Positions 61,502 through 64,000 of a DNA stretch of 64,000 nt are shown here, one piece after another. The stretch spans positions 310,001 through 374,000 of the forward strand of contig JAUCZK010000001.1 of the NCBI GenBank assembly GCA_030373145.1, written 5' to 3'. The translations under genes and the position numbers were made by a program. A model generated the notes under the pieces. It searched no databases, was not told the DNA's origin, and worked only from the letters and a program-made list of their open reading frames with translations. The stretch comes from Cyanobium sp. CZS48M. Its GTDB lineage: Bacteria; Cyanobacteriota; Cyanobacteriia; PCC-6307; Cyanobiaceae. The stretch's first letter is position 1; each line of letters opens with the position of its first letter.

Positions 61502-62602
61502 ATGGCTTCGGCCGAGCCCCGAGCCAAGAAAGCCAGTCACTCCCTGGCCTACAGAAGTACCCGTCTGATGGCAGGTGGCTTCAACCAGGCCCAGATGGCC
61601 ATGGCGGAGGCCTACATCAACGGTCTGGAAATCCCCGACTCTCTCTTCCGAGGGATGATCCACGCCTCCATGCCCATCCTGTTTCGCCACTTCCCTGGCC
61701 TGTGGGCTCCGTATGATTGGGTGCTGGAGGAATCGGATCGGATTGCGGAATCATCCAGGGAACTGATGGAGATTCAGTATGATCGTCCCCAGGAGATGTT
61801 GAATCGAATGCTGGGCGATTGGGAGCCCATCTATCCAAAGTACAGCACTGGATTCTGGGAGCATGGCGCCAAAGATCTGGAAGAGTCGCAACGGCCCATG
61901 ATTGATCAGATGATTGAACGTCTGGGCATAGTGGACGGAGACAATCTCCTTGATTTTGGCTGTGGGTGGGGCTGCGTTCCCAATTACATCCTTTCAAAGT
62001 TTCCCAACCTGCGCTGCACGGGAGTCAACCTGAGCCAGCAACAGTGTGCATACATGCGTGGGAAGATGAAGGATCCGAATAGTCAATTGAGCTCCGGAAG
62101 GTTCACCCTGGCTGAGGGTGACCTCAATGAAGTGGAATTGCTCGAAAAGTTTACCAAGATCATTTCCGTGGGCGTCTTTTGCCATGTCGGAAATATGACT
62201 CAGGCCTTCAGGAAGCTGGCAACCCTGCTCGAGCCCAATGGGAAAGCGTTGATTCATATTATCACCGTTCGGATTCCCAATAATATGTCATCGGGCTTCA
62301 CCCATGAGTGTATTTTCCCGCATGGACGTTACTGGAATCATGACGCTGTTCCCAGTCATGATCGCGACCTAAAAACCATCCAGAGATGGTATATGAATGG
62401 AACTAACTATCACCAGACTCTCACTGCCTGGCTGAATCGATTTGACGCCTCTCAGGATGTGGTCAGCCGATTGGACTATGGCATGGACTATGCAAGATTT
62501 CGGCGTATATGGCGCTTTTATCTCCTGTTGCTTGGCACAATCTTCAGCAGCTGTGATGGTGAATTCAACGGCAACGGCCAGTATCTGTTGACCCATGCCT
62601 GA
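61502..62602 (+). CDS. Cyclopropane-fatty-acid-synthase-like SAM methyltransferase
   Basis: A 366-residue class I methyltransferase. After about 75 N-terminal residues comes RPQEMLNRMLGDWEPIYPKY, STGFWEHGAKDLEESQ, the SAM motif GDNLLDFGCGWGCVPNYILS, TGVNLSQQQCAYMRGKM, ISVGVFCHVGNMTQAFRKLA, and the C-terminal region with TIQRWYMNGTNYHQTLTAWL. The Y-H-x-T-L-x-x-W pattern fits CFA/SmtA-like enzymes that act on lipids or coclaurine-type small molecules; the substrate is unknown. ATG 61502 is chosen for its strong GGAGG; the frame opens at 61409. Its GC is clearly lower than that of the surrounding genes, which suggests transfer. Confidence 0.85.
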   Translation: MASAEPRAKKASHSLAYRSTRLMAGGFNQAQMAMAEAYINGLEIPDSLFRGMIHASMPILFRHFPGLWAPYDWVLEESDRIAESSRELMEIQYDRPQEMLNRMLGDWEPIYPKYSTGFWEHGAKDLEESQRPMIDQMIERLGIVDGDNLLDFGCGWGCVPNYILSKFPNLRCTGVNLSQQQCAYMRGKMKDPNSQLSSGRFTLAEGDLNEVELLEKFTKIISVGVFCHVGNMTQAFRKLATLLEPNGKALIHIITVRIPNNMSSGFTHECIFPHGRYWNHDAVPSHDRDLKTIQRWYMNGTNYHQTLTAWLNRFDASQDVVSRLDYGMDYARFRRIWRFYLLLLGTIFSSCDGEFNGNGQYLLTHA

Positions 62603-62619
62603 GCCCAGCTGGGTCGATT

Positions 62620-63039
62620 CTAGGTGTCTGGAAAGGCAGCCATGCCGGCTCCATAGGTGAGGCCCATCCGTCCAGCCCAGTAGAGCAAAAGCAGCAGCGT
62701 CGCCAGTCCCAGGTGGGTGTCCTTCAGCCCCTGGGGCACCAGCCGCCGGGTCCAGAGGGCCTGCGCCGACCACGCCAACAGGGCGGCAGCGGCGATCGGC
62801 CCGAAGGCGTGCCACTGAAGCGCTTCCCCCAGTTCCCCGTTCAGGGCGGAAGCAGTGGCCCTGGTCAGAAAGCAGGTTGGGCAAGGAATCCCCGTGAGCG
62901 CCCGCAGTGGACAGCTCAGGCCGGGCAGGCCTGGGTGGCGGCCTTTGAGCCAGAGGTAACCGGTGAGAGCGGCTGGAATCAGCACATCGCAGCGACGCAA
63001 CTGTCCGAGCCAGCGGCGCCGCAGCGGAGTAGGCCTCAA
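62620..63039 (-). CDS. DUF2752 membrane protein
   Basis: A 139-residue DUF2752 protein: CPLRALTGIPCPTCFLTRAT holds the family motif (C-P-x-x-x-x-T-G-x-x-C-P-x-C-G-x-x-R), with Phe in place of the usual Gly after the third cysteine. It is followed by FGPIAAAALLAWSAQAL and a last helix LGLATLLLLLYWAGRMGL. Members are small inner-membrane proteins of unknown function. It ends 17 bases from the methyltransferase stop and lies 23 bases after ndhH, in the same direction, perhaps in its transcript. Confidence 0.88.
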   Translation of the reverse strand: MRPTPLRRRWLGQLRRCDVLIPAALTGYLWLKGRHPGLPGLSCPLRALTGIPCPTCFLTRATASALNGELGEALQWHAFGPIAAAALLAWSAQALWTRRLVPQGLKDTHLGLATLLLLLYWAGRMGLTYGAGMAAFPDT

Positions 63040-63062
63040 GGCTTGAGGGCTGGAGGGTGCGC

Positions 63063-64000
63063 TCAGCGGTCCACCGAGCCCATGATCACGTCGATCGAGC
63101 CGAGGATTGCCATGATGTCTGCCACCTTTGCCCCGGTGAGGATGTGGGGAAGAATCTGCAGGTTGTTGAAATCAGCGGCGCGGATCTTCCAACGCCAGGG
63201 GGTGACATCATCGTTGCCCATGATGAACACGCCCAGTTCGCCCTTTCCTGACTCCACGCGGGCGTAGAGCTCGCCAGCGGGAATCTTGAAGGTGGGCGCC
63301 ACTTTCTTGGCCACGTATTGGTAGTCAAAGCCATACCACTCGCTCTTCTTGCCTTCGCTCATGCGGCTGGCCTCCAGGTTTTCGGTGGGGCCGCCGGGGA
63401 TCGCCTTGCAGGCCTGGTACAGGATCTTCAGCGATTGCCGCATCTCCTCGATGCGCACCCGGTAGCGGGCGTAGCAATCCCCTTCTGTCTCGGTGGCCAC
63501 GTCCCAGTCGAAGTCGTCGTAGCACTCGTACTTATCAACCTTGCGCAGATCCCAAGGCACGCCTGAGGCGCGCAGCATCGGACCCGAGAGACTCCAGTTG
63601 ATCGCCATCTCGCGGCTGATCACCCCCAGCCCCTCGATGCGGCGCTTGAAGATCGGATTGTTGGTGATCAACTTCTCGTATTCATCGATCTTCGGGCCGA
63701 AGTAATCGCAGAAGTCGAGGCATTTCTCCAGCCAGCCGTAGGGCAGGTCAGCGGCGACACCGCCGATGCGGAAATAGTTGTTGTTGATCAACCGCTGACC
63801 GGTGGCTGCTTCCCAGAGGTCGTAGATCATCTCCCGCTCGCGGAAGATGTAAAAAAATGGGGTCTGGGCGCCCACATCCGCCAGGAATGGGCCAAGCCAG
63901 AGCAGGTGGTTGGCGATGCGGTTCAGCTCCAGCATCAGCACGCGGATGTAGCTGGCGCGTTTCGGCACCTGGATGCTGGCCAGCTTCTCGGGAGCATTGA
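63063..64000 (-). CDS. ndhH: NAD(P)H-quinone oxidoreductase subunit H, start missing
   Basis: The 49-kDa-type subunit of cyanobacterial NDH-1, in the peripheral arm near the quinone site. The window edge cuts off its first 80 or so residues; the visible frame begins [20 protein letters not shown]. Marks: [100 protein letters not shown] and, at the C-terminus, [20 protein letters not shown], then [14 protein letters not shown]. This subunit is one of the most conserved of the complex. It is complete at its 3' end. Confidence 0.97.
   Translation of the reverse strand, partial: NAPEKLASIQVPKRASYIRVLMLELNRIANHLLWLGPFLADVGAQTPFFYIFREREMIYDLWEAATGQRLINNNYFRIGGVAADLPYGWLEKCLDFCDYFGPKIDEYEKLITNNPIFKRRIEGLGVISREMAINWSLSGPMLRASGVPWDLRKVDKYECYDDFDWDVATETEGDCYARYRVRIEEMRQSLKILYQACKAIPGGPTENLEASRMSEGKKSEWYGFDYQYVAKKVAPTFKIPAGELYARVESGKGELGVFIMGNDDVTPWRWKIRAADFNNLQILPHILTGAKVADIMAILGSIDVIMGSVDR

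Overview
This window is chromosome of a high-GC, compact picocyanobacterium, probably Cyanobium or a freshwater/brackish Synechococcus-like strain. The evidence is the phylloquinone (men) genes, ndhH of the photosynthetic NDH-1 complex, cyanobacteria-only families (DUF3747, DUF3285, DUF2752, GRRM maturation genes), picocyanobacterial gene order (eno, gloA, clpB, secE, nusG, rplKAJL), and very short spacers. Same-strand starts often overlap stops (ATGA, GTGA, TGATG) and convergent ends overlap by 4-40 bases. No tRNA, rRNA or CRISPR array was seen.

Layout. 1-9300: end of a type II NADH dehydrogenase, enolase, glyoxalase I, a ClpB with an unusual linker, then secE-nusG-rplKAJL with hairpins before rplK, an L10-type leader before rplJ and a terminator after rplL. 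9400-12200: a DUF3747 secreted protein, RNase HI with a C-terminal extension, pyrD. 12240-17630: a type IV pilus alignment/secretin operon (divergent pilM, pilN, pilO, pilQ). 17660-30000: a pentapeptide-repeat secreted protein, a broken small secreted-protein gene, a CobD-like decarboxylase, murG, pgk, a stress protein, the ribosome-assembly GTPase rbgA with rluD, a ClC channel and a fused oligopeptide-type ABC ATPase. 30000-37300: bifunctional (p)ppGpp enzyme, a large membrane protein, DUF2062, mnmE, nadC.

37400-44100 is the most unusual part. A GRRM cluster (orphan periplasmic binding protein GrrP, a precursor with nine five-residue [F/W]-x-N-G-G units, and radical SAM/SPASM maturase GrrM) is predicted to make a cyclophane-crosslinked secreted peptide. 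It is followed on the same strand by a translationally coupled three-gene sensory operon: a heme c-binding DUF3365-HAMP membrane protein without an output domain, an orphan PhnD-like lipoprotein, and a cytoplasmic protein that fuses a class III nucleotide cyclase to a Ser/Thr kinase-like domain and three C-terminal repeats. This looks like a periplasm-to-cytoplasm signalling unit with no named function.

44240-64000: argS; a lower-GC island with an overlapping DUF4160/DUF2442 pair, an attC-like imperfect cruciform and an integron-integrase-like C-terminal relic that lacks its tyrosine; hisC; a metallo-beta-lactamase-like protein without the metal motif; trpG/pabA, dgkA, ybeY, DUF3285 (15-base tandem repeats) and prfB with the classic programmed +1 frameshift; grxC-gshB; a voltage-gated-type K+ channel with a zinc ribbon; the phylloquinone block (menF, menA, menC, menE, menI with small membrane proteins between them); a low-GC cyclopropane-synthase-like methyltransferase; DUF2752; and the start-truncated ndhH.
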